From NCBI GenBank assembly GCA_002340925.1, contig DDMR01000017.1, forward strand, positions 14,690-31,048: DNA of 16,359 nt, in the 5' to 3' direction. The first letter of the stretch is position 1. Every line of letters begins with the position of its first letter. Under the pieces are notes generated by a model. The model searched no databases. It had not been told where the DNA came from and worked only from the letters and a program-made list of their open reading frames with translations. The DNA comes from Actinobacteria bacterium UBA2541 (GTDB taxonomy: Bacteria; Actinomycetota; Actinomycetes; Nanopelagicales; Nanopelagicaceae). This document shows positions 1 through 7,698 of the stretch, one piece after another. The position numbers were made by a program, and so were the translations under genes.

Positions 1-1959
1 CTTCATGACACTGTTGAAGATACTAAGTATTCACTAACGGCTTTAAAAAAGGATTTTGGCAAAGAGGTAGCAAATCTAGTTGACGGTGTAACTAAGCTAG
101 ACAAATTGAATTACGGTCCAACGGCTGAAGCGGAAACGTTGCGCAAGATGGTTATTGCTATGTCGCGAGATATTCGTGTTCTCGTTATCAAATTGGCAGA
201 TCGGTTACATAACGCACGGACTTGGCAATTTGTCGAGATTGAATCGGCGCAACGAAAAGCTCGTGAGACCTTAGATATATACGCACCACTCGCTAACCGA
301 TTGGGTATGAGCGCAATTAAGTGGGAGCTCGAAGATCTATCTTTCAAAACTCTTGAGCCAAAAATCTATGAGGAGATTGAACGTTTAGTTCAAGAGCGAA
401 ATCCGGCTCGCCAAGCCATGACAACCGAAGTCTTGGAACTTGTTGCAAAAGATTTAAATGCCGATGGAATAACCGCGAAGGTTTTGGGACGACAGAAGCA
501 TCTTTATAGTGTTTATCAAAAGATGGTAATTCGTGGCCGGGACTTCAACGAGATTTATGACTTGGTCGGAATTCGAGTATTGGTTGAAAGCGTCCGTGAT
601 TGTTATGCAGTTCTTGGTGCAATCCACGCAAGATGGAGTCCAATACCTGGTCGCTTCAAGGATTACATCGCAATGCCGAAATTTAATCTTTATCAATCAC
701 TTCACACGACAGTGATCGGTCCAAACGGCAAAGCTGTTGAAATTCAGATTAGAACTCTTGATATGCATGCGCGCGCGGAATACGGAATTGCTGCGCACTG
801 GAAATACAAACTTGCAACGGTAGGGGATGACGCGACTAAGAAGCCAGAGATGATCTGGCTGAAACAATTGCACGAATGGCAGCAAGAAACTGAAGACGTT
901 GGTGAATTCCTTGACACCCTGCGATATGACTTGCGGACCCCCGAGGTATTTGTTTTCACTCCTAAGGGAAGTGTTATTGCACTGCCATCTGGATCCACAC
1001 CTGTGGATTTTGCCTATGCCGTGCATACCGAAGTCGGGGATCGATGTGTGGGTGCGAAGGTAAATGGAAAGTTGGTTCCGCTGGAATCAATTCTTACTAA
1101 TGGGGATGTAGTTGAGGTTGTAACTAACAAGAGCCCAAACGCTGCGCCGAGCAGAGATTGGCTAAGCTTTGTATCGTCACCAAGAGCCCGATCAAAGATT
1201 AAAGCTTGGTTTTCGAAAGAGCGTAAGGAAGAAGCGATCGAAGCAGGGCGAGAATCTATAGCCCGGCAAATGCGCAAAGTCGGATTACCGCTGCAGAAGA
1301 TATTTGCGGGCCAGGCGTTCTTAGAGCTTTCACACGATCTGCATTACCCAGATATTGAAAGCATGTATGCGGCAGTCGGCAACGGTCACATAAGCGCGCA
1401 GTTCGTAATTGAAAAACTTGTTGCGAATACCGATCTTCACGAACCAGATACCGAAGTTGAGAGTCATACAACTCCGGTTCATTCTTTCGAGCACGTCCGC
1501 CGAAATTCATCTGGCGTAGATGTAGAGGGCGCTGATGATGTGCTTGTTAAATTAGCTAGATGTTGCACACCAGTTCCTGGTGATGAAATTGTCGGCTTCA
1601 TAACAAGAGGAAGCGGAGTTTCTGTCCATCGCAGCGACTGTATAAATGTTACAGATCTGAAGCTAAATCAAGGTGATCGAATTGTCGGAGTTAAATGGAA
1701 TAACTCGGCTAAATCAGCATTCCTAGTGAATATCCAGGTGGAAGCCCTAGACCGAGCACGTTTATTGTCTGATGTAACTCGCACTTTATCTGATCAGCAT
1801 GTAAATATTTTGAATGCATCAGTAAGCACATCGAAAGATCGCACAGCACTATCAAGGTTTACCTTTGAAATGGCCGATGCATCGCACTTAGATGCAGTGC
1901 TTGCAAGCGTTAGATCAGTTGAAGGCGTTTACGATGTTTATCGCGTCACCAACAATTAA
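1..1959 (+). CDS. rel: Bifunctional (p)ppGpp synthetase/hydrolase Rel (5' partial)
   Basis: Makes and degrades the alarmone (p)ppGpp in the stringent response, acting in the cytoplasm and on ribosomes. The frame is open from base 1, so the gene begins upstream; 652 residues are visible. An in-frame TTG at 106 is internal, because conserved HD-domain sequence lies before it. In visible numbering: HDTVED (residues 2-7) is the hydrolase HDxxED motif; KLADRLHN follows near 64-71; the synthetase domain is about 170-270 with PGRFKDYIAMPKFN and RFKD at 218-221; TGS about 314-377; the Cys-Cys zinc-finger/CC region near 521-522; ACT about 573-652. The RxKD form of the synthetase loop and the intact HD motif are typical of bifunctional Rel rather than synthetase-only RelA. 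About 75-130 N-terminal residues are missing. Its TAA interlocks with the stop of the convergent DUF349 gene. Identity is secure. Confidence 0.97.
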   Translation, partial: LHDTVEDTKYSLTALKKDFGKEVANLVDGVTKLDKLNYGPTAEAETLRKMVIAMSRDIRVLVIKLADRLHNARTWQFVEIESAQRKARETLDIYAPLANRLGMSAIKWELEDLSFKTLEPKIYEEIERLVQERNPARQAMTTEVLELVAKDLNADGITAKVLGRQKHLYSVYQKMVIRGRDFNEIYDLVGIRVLVESVRDCYAVLGAIHARWSPIPGRFKDYIAMPKFNLYQSLHTTVIGPNGKAVEIQIRTLDMHARAEYGIAAHWKYKLATVGDDATKKPEMIWLKQLHEWQQETEDVGEFLDTLRYDLRTPEVFVFTPKGSVIALPSGSTPVDFAYAVHTEVGDRCVGAKVNGKLVPLESILTNGDVVEVVTNKSPNAAPSRDWLSFVSSPRARSKIKAWFSKERKEEAIEAGRESIARQMRKVGLPLQKIFAGQAFLELSHDLHYPDIESMYAAVGNGHISAQFVIEKLVANTDLHEPDTEVESHTTPVHSFEHVRRNSSGVDVEGADDVLVKLARCCTPVPGDEIVGFITRGSGVSVHRSDCINVTDLKLNQGDRIVGVKWNNSAKSAFLVNIQVEALDRARLLSDVTRTLSDQHVNILNASVSTSKDRTALSRFTFEMADASHLDAVLASVRSVEGVYDVYRVTNN

Positions 1960-3287
1960 GCTTTAAAGTCAGCTAAACCCTTTTGCGCTTCAGCTAACCA
2001 AACCTTACGAGCTTCTGCAGCTTCGCGGGCAGTTTTTGCTTTTGCACTATTTCCAGCAGCCTCAGCCTTTGCAGCTTGGGCTTCGTAACCAGCAATTGCA
2101 TCAATTAGACCTTGAACAACATCATTTGCACGTGCAATAGCTGTTGGGTCAGTGCGACGATTCTGCTCTTCGGTTAGTGCATGAAGTTCATCTTCAACGC
2201 GAGATAGGCGAGTGTCCAGCGCCGCACGCTTGCTGCGCTCGGTCATACCAATCTTCTGCCATTGCTCCATTAGTGCACGGAAGTTCTTCTTTGCACTCTG
2301 AAGATCAGTGATTGGGAGAATCTCCTCAAACTTAACAATTAACTCTTCACGCTTTGCAAGATTCGCAGCCATGGTTACTTGGCGCTTATCAAGATCAGAA
2401 TTCTTAGCGGCGAAAAATTGATCTTGCGCGGCTTTGAAACGTGCCCAAAGTTTTGCATCAACGTTTGGCTTGCCACGTCCGGCTGCCTTCCAGGCATCCA
2501 TAAGTGATTTGAATTTATGCGCTGTAGGAAGCCATTCCTTTGAGGTAGCTAGAGCTTCTGCTTGCTTAACGATTTCTTCTTTTTTGGAGGCAACTTCGCG
2601 CTGAACAGATTCAAGCGCTGCAAAGTGGGTGCGTCGGCGCTTATCAAACTTATTTCGAGATGATGAGAAGCGCTTCCAAAGTTCGGTGTCGGTTGTCTTG
2701 TCGAGACGCGGAGCAGCTTTCCACTCATCGAGGAGAACCTTCAAACGCTCGCTTGTGGTCTTCCAACTCTCAGAAAGTGCGAGGGATTCGGCTTCGGCAA
2801 CTAACTTCTCTTTAACAATGAGAGATGCCGCACGCTTCGCTTCGCGAACTGCAGATTCAATATCTTTGCGCTCTTGATAAGCGGCGCGATGATCTTCAAT
2901 CAAATTTGGAATTTGCTCTACTGATGCCGCAAGTGTGGCAAGGTCGCCAACGCCATTTAGATTTGCAACAGTGTCGCGCAATTTAACTACGGCTTCAGCT
3001 GCATCGGATGGCACCATTGCACCGCTCTTAATGCGAGCGGCAAGTAGTGCGACTTCTGAGGCTACAGCTTCAAACTTACGAACGAAATATGCGAGCGCTT
3101 CTTCGGGACTCTTTCCAGGATATGAACCGACTGGTTTTTCTCCGGATGAAGTGAGGACGTAAACAGTTCCATCTTGGTCAACGCGACCGAATTTAGATGG
3201 ATCCCCAATTAGCGCAGATGCAGCGCTTAAGTTTGATTCGCCAGATGTAACAGCTTGGGCTACTTCGGTTGGGTTGATGTCCGTCAT
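1956..3287 (-). CDS. DUF349-repeat helical protein
   Basis: A 443-residue protein of unknown function, the only minus-strand gene here. After an N-terminal segment with a small 'GRVDQDGTVYVLTSSGEKPVG' section (about 34-55), it is almost entirely alpha-helical. It contains three visible DUF349-type repeats of about 65-75 residues (roughly 155-222, 235-300 and 310-375), each carrying a W-K/Q-x2-G/A-type core (LLDEWKAAPR, LMDAWKAAGR, LMEQWQKIGM) followed by a charged LW/F-x-RF helix. The C-terminus (385-443) is Ala/Lys/Glu-rich and probably coiled coil. There is no signal peptide or membrane segment, so it is probably cytoplasmic. DUF349 proteins next to rel are, as far as I recall, common in actinobacteria, but their role is not established. 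The ATG at 3285-3287 has no strong Shine-Dalgarno sequence before it. Family call is confident; function is open. Confidence 0.9.
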   Translation of the reverse strand: MTDINPTEVAQAVTSGESNLSAASALIGDPSKFGRVDQDGTVYVLTSSGEKPVGSYPGKSPEEALAYFVRKFEAVASEVALLAARIKSGAMVPSDAAEAVVKLRDTVANLNGVGDLATLAASVEQIPNLIEDHRAAYQERKDIESAVREAKRAASLIVKEKLVAEAESLALSESWKTTSERLKVLLDEWKAAPRLDKTTDTELWKRFSSSRNKFDKRRRTHFAALESVQREVASKKEEIVKQAEALATSKEWLPTAHKFKSLMDAWKAAGRGKPNVDAKLWARFKAAQDQFFAAKNSDLDKRQVTMAANLAKREELIVKFEEILPITDLQSAKKNFRALMEQWQKIGMTERSKRAALDTRLSRVEDELHALTEEQNRRTDPTAIARANDVVQGLIDAIAGYEAQAAKAEAAGNSAKAKTAREAAEARKVWLAEAQKGLADFKA

Positions 3288-3349
3288 TTTGATGCTCGCT
3301 TTCGTTGCGCGTTAGGTATGCGGGGTTGCAGACCATTCGTTATGACTAG

Positions 3350-3371
3350 CTTCATTGGAACTTCATTGGAA
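3350..3371. repeat. Perfect 11-bp tandem duplication
   Basis: CTTCATTGGAA occurs twice, end to end, in the gap between the divergent DUF349 and metallo-hydrolase genes. The 11-bp period is close to one helical turn, so two copies would present the same face to a DNA-binding protein. It could equally be a slippage duplication. It lies about 63 bases upstream of the DUF349 start and about 64 bases upstream of the proposed -35 of the plus-strand promoter. Confidence 0.85.
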
Positions 3372-3434
3372 CAGGATTGGTTCTGTGTGCGGGCTAAAGA
3401 TACCCTTAACTATTGCAATGGCAAAAGTGGCCAA

Positions 3435-3462
3435 TTGTAATAGTTGTATTTGTGCTTAATAT
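3435..3462 (+). promoter_or_regulatory. Candidate sigma-70-type promoter for the metallo-hydrolase/hisS unit
   Basis: A TTGTAA -35-like box (3435-3440) and a TAATAT -10-like box (3457-3462) are separated by 16 bases. Each matches the sigma-70 consensus at 4 of 6 positions. Transcription would begin near 3469, about 27 bases before the TTG start. This is the first gap upstream of a long plus-strand run, so a promoter is expected here. The exact boxes are an inference. Confidence 0.45.
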
Positions 3463-3480
3463 CGAGCCTGTATGGGCTCG
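3463..3480. repeat. Perfect inverted repeat at the predicted transcription start
   Basis: CGAGCC (3463-3468) and GGCTCG (3475-3480) form a perfect 6-bp inverted repeat around a 6-base centre. It directly follows the proposed -10 box, spans the predicted +1 and sits 15 bases before the TTG start codon. It could be an operator half-site pair or a short hairpin in the 5' leader. There is no T-run, so it is unlikely to be an intrinsic terminator. Confidence 0.5.
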
Positions 3481-3495
3481 GAAGTGGGGTGAGCT

Positions 3496-4197
3496 TTGAT
3501 TCTTGAGGTTATCGCTGCTCCGTATTTTGCGACAAATTGCTGGATTTTTGCCCCTACTAAGAATTCCGAATGTTTCATTGTTGACCCAGGAATTGATAGT
3601 CCAAATTTAGTGTCCGCTATTAAGTCGGTTTTGAATAAACATAATCTCAAGCCGGTGGCGACTCTTGTTACTCATGGACACCTTGACCATACGTTTTCAG
3701 TTCGACCATTTGCAAATGAATATGGTGTTCCAACTCTAATTCACACAATAGATCGAAAGCTTTTGGCAGATCCATTTCGTGCGCTTGCTGCAGATGGTGA
3801 GAGTCGAAAAATTATGGCTGGACTCGGAGTTTCGAAGTTTGAAGAACCAGATGTAGTGCGAGAAGTGATCGATGGCGAGAGTTTTAATTTGGCTGGATTC
3901 GACATTTTTGTTCAACATGCACCTGGCCATACCGCGGGTTCAACTCTCTTTACTGTGAATGATGAGTTTTTGATTTCTGGCGATGTTCTATTTGCTGGCG
4001 CCATAGGACGAACCGATTTACCCACCGGATCCGCATCAGCTATGCGCAATTCTTTGATTTCTAAAATATTGCCACTAAATGATGAATTAATAGTCCTTCC
4101 TGGACACGGTCCACAAACTACAATTGGACGTGAACGAGCCAACAATCCTTATTTGCAGGAATCTTTCCTGCATTCGAAACCAGAACGGGGGGAGTGA
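3496..4197 (+). CDS. Metallo-beta-lactamase-fold hydrolase, glyoxalase II-like
   Basis: A 233-residue cytoplasmic hydrolase of the metallo-beta-lactamase superfamily, closest in layout to hydroxyacylglutathione hydrolase (glyoxalase II)-like proteins. All dinuclear metal ligands of that group are visible: THGHLDH at 59-65 (H60, H62, D64, H65), H145 in HAPGHT, D163 in SGD and H204 in PGHG. The real substrate is unknown; actinobacteria generally use mycothiol rather than glutathione, so a strict glyoxalase II role should not be assumed. The start is TTG: an in-frame TGA at 3490-3492 excludes anything earlier, and GGGGTGAG at 3486-3493 lies just ahead as a short-spaced ribosome-binding site. Its TGA overlaps the hisS start, so the two are probably co-translated. 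M. tuberculosis has the same pair (Rv2581c/Rv2580c). Confidence 0.9.
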   Translation: MILEVIAAPYFATNCWIFAPTKNSECFIVDPGIDSPNLVSAIKSVLNKHNLKPVATLVTHGHLDHTFSVRPFANEYGVPTLIHTIDRKLLADPFRALAADGESRKIMAGLGVSKFEEPDVVREVIDGESFNLAGFDIFVQHAPGHTAGSTLFTVNDEFLISGDVLFAGAIGRTDLPTGSASAMRNSLISKILPLNDELIVLPGHGPQTTIGRERANNPYLQESFLHSKPERGE

Positions 4198-5456
4198 TGC
4201 GCGAGCTACAAGCCCCTAAAGGTGTGAGCGAATACTTTCCGCCTAGGTCTCAGTATTTTGAATTGGTTCGCGAGACTTTGATCGACTCTGCTCGAACCGC
4301 TGGCTATTCCTTGATGGAACTACCTGTCTTTGAAGATACTGAGCTCTTTAAGCGCGGTGTGGGTGAATCTACCGATGTAGTTTCAAAAGAGATGTATACC
4401 TTTGAAGACCGCGGTGGTAGATCTCTAACGCTACGACCTGAAGGAACTGCAGGAGTAATGCGAAGTGTTATTGAAAATAATTTAGATAAGTTAACGCTTC
4501 CAATCAAAGTTTGGTATTCCGGTGCATTTTTCCGTGCGGAGCGACCGCAAGCTGGTCGTTATCGTCAGTTCTATCAAGTTGGGATTGAAGCTATTGGATT
4601 AAACGATCCAGAAATAGATTTTGAAGTTATCGCTGTCGCGGATCGAGCATTTAAGAAGTTGGGATTAAAGTCTTATCGACTTGAAATAACTTCACTTGGA
4701 GATGCGAAGAGTCGAGCCAGTCATCGCAAAGATTTAGTTTCCTACATCTCGAAATTGAAGTTGGATGATGCGACGTTAGAGCGGGCTGCCTTAAATCCAC
4801 TGCGTTTATTCGATGACAAGCGTCCAGAGATCAGAGAAGCGATGGCGAGTGCACCACTTTTACTTGATTATTTATCATCTGAAAGTAAAGAAAACTTCGC
4901 GCGAGTGCAGAAACTTTTGAATTCAGCAGAAATCAAATTCACTATCAATCCGCTTATGGTTCGGGGTCTCGATTACTACACCGGAACAACTTTCGAATTT
5001 ATCAGCGACAAATTGGGGGCCCAATCGGGAATTGGTGGCGGTGGTCGCTATGACGGGCTTATGGCCGAACTTGGCGGAAATGATTTATCTGGAATCGGAT
5101 TTGGACTCGGAGTTGACCGTGTTCTACTTGCCTGCGAGGCCGAGGGTATTTTCGATGCATCAATAAACAAATCAGATTTAGACTTATTTATTATTGCACT
5201 TAGTTCTGATGAAAAACCTTTCGTCTCTAATCTTGTGAATCAACTTCGTTACCAGGGCATCGCATGCGATATGGCTTACGGAGATCGCGCTCTAAAGGGG
5301 GCTATGAAGTCGGCCGACAAGAGTGGGTCGAGATTTAGCGCAGTCATTGGTGCTGATGAAATTAAATCTGGTTTGGTAGCGCTTAAGGATATGAAATCTG
5401 GCGAGTCAAAAGAAGTTAGAATCTCCACCTTAGCTGAAGAATTTAAGTCCAACTAA
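4194..5456 (+). CDS. hisS: Histidyl-tRNA synthetase
   Basis: Class II aminoacyl-tRNA synthetase that charges tRNA-His in the cytoplasm. Up to 420 residues, the normal bacterial length. The catalytic core shows TLRPEGT (79-85), motif 2 around 107-130 ([17 protein letters not shown]), the histidine-specific RGLDYYTG (257-264), GGGGRYDG (281-288) and motif 3 [13 protein letters not shown] (about 300-312). The C-terminal 95 residues form the anticodon-binding domain. Two adjacent starts are possible: GTG at 4194 (coordinates given) or ATG at 4197, one codon later. The purine-rich GGGGGGAG at 4187-4194 serves either, and the ATG gives better spacing, so 4197 may be the true start. The gene overlaps the metallo-hydrolase stop, and aspS follows after 22 bases. 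Confidence 0.97.
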   Translation: MMRELQAPKGVSEYFPPRSQYFELVRETLIDSARTAGYSLMELPVFEDTELFKRGVGESTDVVSKEMYTFEDRGGRSLTLRPEGTAGVMRSVIENNLDKLTLPIKVWYSGAFFRAERPQAGRYRQFYQVGIEAIGLNDPEIDFEVIAVADRAFKKLGLKSYRLEITSLGDAKSRASHRKDLVSYISKLKLDDATLERAALNPLRLFDDKRPEIREAMASAPLLLDYLSSESKENFARVQKLLNSAEIKFTINPLMVRGLDYYTGTTFEFISDKLGAQSGIGGGGRYDGLMAELGGNDLSGIGFGLGVDRVLLACEAEGIFDASINKSDLDLFIIALSSDEKPFVSNLVNQLRYQGIACDMAYGDRALKGAMKSADKSGSRFSAVIGADEIKSGLVALKDMKSGESKEVRISTLAEEFKSN

Positions 5457-5478
5457 AAATTAATGGAGCCTGTTAAAG

Positions 5479-7239
5479 ATGATTAGAACTCACACTGCCG
5501 GATCATTGCGCAAGAGTGATGTTGACACAAAGGTAACCCTTGCTGGTTGGGTTGCTAGACGTCGCGACCATGGTGGTGTCGCCTTCATCGATTTACGAGA
5601 TTCATCGGGCAGTGCGCAAGTTGTTATTAATGATGAAAATTTAGCGGGTTCGCTACGTGCCGAGTGGTGCGTCCTAATTACGGGAACCGTTCGACTTCGT
5701 CCAAGTGGCAACGAAAATTCAAATATTGCAACTGGTGAGATTGAAGTCGTATGTGAATCACTTGAGGTCTTAAGTGAAGCAGCAGCACTTCCATTTCCGG
5801 TTGACAGTGGCGACCTCAGCACAATCAGCGAAGAAGTTAGATTGAAGTATCGTTACTTGGATTTACGTCGCGAAGGACCAGCTAAGAATCTAAGGTTGCG
5901 TTCTAAAGTTACGTCGGTTATTCGCACCGTTATGGATGATGAAGATTTCCTTGAAATAGAAACTCCATACCTAACACGGTCAACGCCTGAAGGTGCTCGC
6001 GATTTCTTAGTTCCAGTTCGTTTGCAACCTGGAAGTTGGTATGCACTTCCGCAGTCACCACAATTATTCAAGCAGTTGTTGATGGTCGCTGGAATGGAGC
6101 GTTATTACCAGATTGCGCGTTGTTTCCGAGATGAAGACTTCAGAGCGGACCGCCAACCTGAATTCACACAGCTTGATATTGAAATGTCCTTTGTTGATCA
6201 AGAGGATGTTCTGAAAGTTGCAGAAAAAATTCTTTCTCGCGTTTTCAATAGAGTTGTTGATTACGATATTCCGCTTCCAATCCCACGGATGACATATTGG
6301 GAAGCAATGCGAAGATACGGATCAGATAAACCTGATTTACGTTTTGCAAATGAATTAAGAGATTGCACCGAGTTTTTCGCTGATACAACATTCAGAGTCT
6401 TCCAATCTCCTTATGTTGGTGCTGTTGTTATGCCAGGGGGAGCAGATTCACCACGTCGTGAATTAGATGCTTGGCAGGATTGGGCTAAGGCTCGTGGCGC
6501 TAAAGGTCTTGCATATATTCTGGTTGCAGCTGATGGAACTTTGGGTGGACCAGTTGCTAAAAATCTTTCCGAGAAAGAGGCCGCTGGAATCGTGGCTCAT
6601 GTCGGAGCAAAAACCGGAGATGCAATATTTTTCGCAGCAGGTGACCGGGTCTCCTCACTTAACTTGCTAGGTGCGGTTCGCCTCGAAATTGGCAAGCGTT
6701 GCGATTTGATTGATAACAAGGCGTGGAATTTTCTCTGGATCGTAGATGCACCAATGTTTGAGCAGATCGATAGCACCATCGAAAATAGTGGTTGGACTGC
6801 AGTTCATCATCCATTTACTGGTCCAAAGCCAGAGTTTGCGGAGAACTTTGATAAAGATCCAGCAAGCGCTCTTGCCTACGCATATGACATTGTTCTCAAT
6901 GGAAATGAAATTGGTGGCGGATCGATTCGTATCCACAATCGCAAAATGCAGGCCCGAGTATTTGAAACCATCGGTCTATCAAAAGCAGAAGCTGAAAGTA
7001 AATTCGGATTCTTGCTAGAAGCCTTTAACTACGGACCACCTCCACATGGCGGAATTGCACTTGGACTCGATCGTCTCTGCGCGCTTCTTGCCGGAGCCGA
7101 ATCAATTCGCGAAGTAATTGCATTTCCGAAAACTGCTAGCGGAGGCGACCCACTAACCGGTGCACCTACGCCAATAACCGCACCACAGCGCAAGGAAGCT
7201 GGCGTTGATTTTGTGCCAGAAAAGAAATCTTCGGAATAA
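5479..7239 (+). CDS. aspS: Aspartyl-tRNA synthetase (probably non-discriminating)
   Basis: Class II synthetase charging tRNA-Asp, and possibly also tRNA-Asn. 586 residues with the full bacterial architecture: N-terminal OB-fold anticodon-binding domain (about 1-110), YRYLDLRR (124-131), catalytic motif 2 with [20 protein letters not shown] (216-235), the bacterial GAD insertion (about 285-415), GGGSIRIHN (479-487) and motif 3 GIALGLDR (525-532) ending in [11 protein letters not shown]. His31 in RRRDHGG is the residue associated with relaxed tRNA specificity in Pseudomonas aeruginosa AspRS. Where it occurs, tRNA-Asn is usually mischarged and then amidated by GatCAB. GatCAB is not in this window. 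ATG at 5479 has GGAG at 5464-5467, 11 bases away, which is long but usable. Probably in one unit with hisS. Confidence 0.97.
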   Translation: MIRTHTAGSLRKSDVDTKVTLAGWVARRRDHGGVAFIDLRDSSGSAQVVINDENLAGSLRAEWCVLITGTVRLRPSGNENSNIATGEIEVVCESLEVLSEAAALPFPVDSGDLSTISEEVRLKYRYLDLRREGPAKNLRLRSKVTSVIRTVMDDEDFLEIETPYLTRSTPEGARDFLVPVRLQPGSWYALPQSPQLFKQLLMVAGMERYYQIARCFRDEDFRADRQPEFTQLDIEMSFVDQEDVLKVAEKILSRVFNRVVDYDIPLPIPRMTYWEAMRRYGSDKPDLRFANELRDCTEFFADTTFRVFQSPYVGAVVMPGGADSPRRELDAWQDWAKARGAKGLAYILVAADGTLGGPVAKNLSEKEAAGIVAHVGAKTGDAIFFAAGDRVSSLNLLGAVRLEIGKRCDLIDNKAWNFLWIVDAPMFEQIDSTIENSGWTAVHHPFTGPKPEFAENFDKDPASALAYAYDIVLNGNEIGGGSIRIHNRKMQARVFETIGLSKAEAESKFGFLLEAFNYGPPPHGGIALGLDRLCALLAGAESIREVIAFPKTASGGDPLTGAPTPITAPQRKEAGVDFVPEKKSSE

Positions 7240-7280
7240 CTGAACCACTCTCGTAGACACCTCCTTAGACGCCCATCAGG

Positions 7281-7286
7281 TAGGCT
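7281..7286 (+). promoter_or_regulatory. -10-like box giving a possible leaderless transcript of the DUF948 gene
   Basis: TAGGCT fits the actinobacterial -10 pattern TAGRRT at 5 of 6 positions. It ends exactly 6 bases before the ATG at 7293, so transcription could begin at or next to the A of the start codon. No Shine-Dalgarno sequence precedes this ATG, which agrees with a leaderless mRNA. No well-spaced -35 is visible; TAGACA at 7254-7259 would be 21 bases away. The same geometry recurs upstream of the prepilin peptidase. Confidence 0.5.
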
Positions 7287-7292
7287 TCAACT

Positions 7293-7694
7293 ATGGGCCC
7301 AGGTGGAATTGCAACGATAATCGCAGCGGTTTCTCTGCTTGTAATCGCGCTAGCAATTAGTTACGCCGTGGTCCGAGTCGGGCGTCTGGTTGATCAGGCA
7401 GCAAATGCAATAACAGAACTTACGAATGAAGTTACTCCGCTGTTGGATGAAGTGACCACAACAGTCGAACTGATTAATGGTCCACTTCATAGCATCAACA
7501 AGGTCACAAAAAAGGTTGAGGATCTAAGCTCAAAGATTTCAGATTCAACTGAGAATTTTCTAGATAAGAATAAGTTGGCAATGGGTGCGGCGAGCGCCTT
7601 GCTTGCAGTTACCAAAGCTAAGAAGAATTCGGAAGGGAAAGAGCAGAAGCCGACTAAGAAGAGGCGTTCGAAGTCCGATGAGGGGTCCGAGTAA
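7293..7694 (+). CDS. DUF948 membrane-anchored protein
   Basis: A 133-residue protein of unknown function. Residues 4-27 form one hydrophobic membrane segment. It is followed by a heptad-like helical stretch (about 30-95) rich in Val/Leu/Thr/Asn that looks coiled-coil (VDQAANAITELTNEV, then LLDEVTTTVELINGPL). The C-terminal 30 residues are a strongly basic Lys/Arg tail (KKRRSKS). This layout is that of DUF948 proteins, which in actinobacteria usually lie just upstream of alaS, as here. No catalytic motif is visible; a membrane-tethered scaffold is a guess only. The ATG lies 6 bases after a -10-like box and lacks a ribosome-binding site, so it may be leaderless. Its TAA ends 4 bases before the alaS GTG. 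Confidence 0.85.
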   Translation: MGPGGIATIIAAVSLLVIALAISYAVVRVGRLVDQAANAITELTNEVTPLLDEVTTTVELINGPLHSINKVTKKVEDLSSKISDSTENFLDKNKLAMGAASALLAVTKAKKNSEGKEQKPTKKRRSKSDEGSE

Positions 7695-7698
7695 GAGC

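Noticed and set aside
106..108. TTG as the start of rel
   Set aside because: The frame continues upstream to base 1 with conserved HD-domain sequence (HDTVEDT), so this is an internal Leu and the gene is cut by the window edge.
3288..3440. Small plus-strand open frame 3255-3440 as a gene
   Set aside because: It starts inside the antisense of the DUF349 N-terminus, has no ribosome-binding site and no recognisable protein features, and covers the likely divergent promoter region.
3288..3495. tRNA or riboswitch/T-box in the leader of the hisS unit
   Set aside because: No cloverleaf, specifier-loop or T-box consensus was seen; the predicted leader is only about 27 bases.
7585..7698. N-terminal extension of alaS in the same open frame
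   Set aside because: It overlaps the end of the DUF948 gene, translates to Arg/Lys-rich sequence with no AlaRS similarity, and the family start M-x-S/T-A-E-I-R matches GTG 7699.
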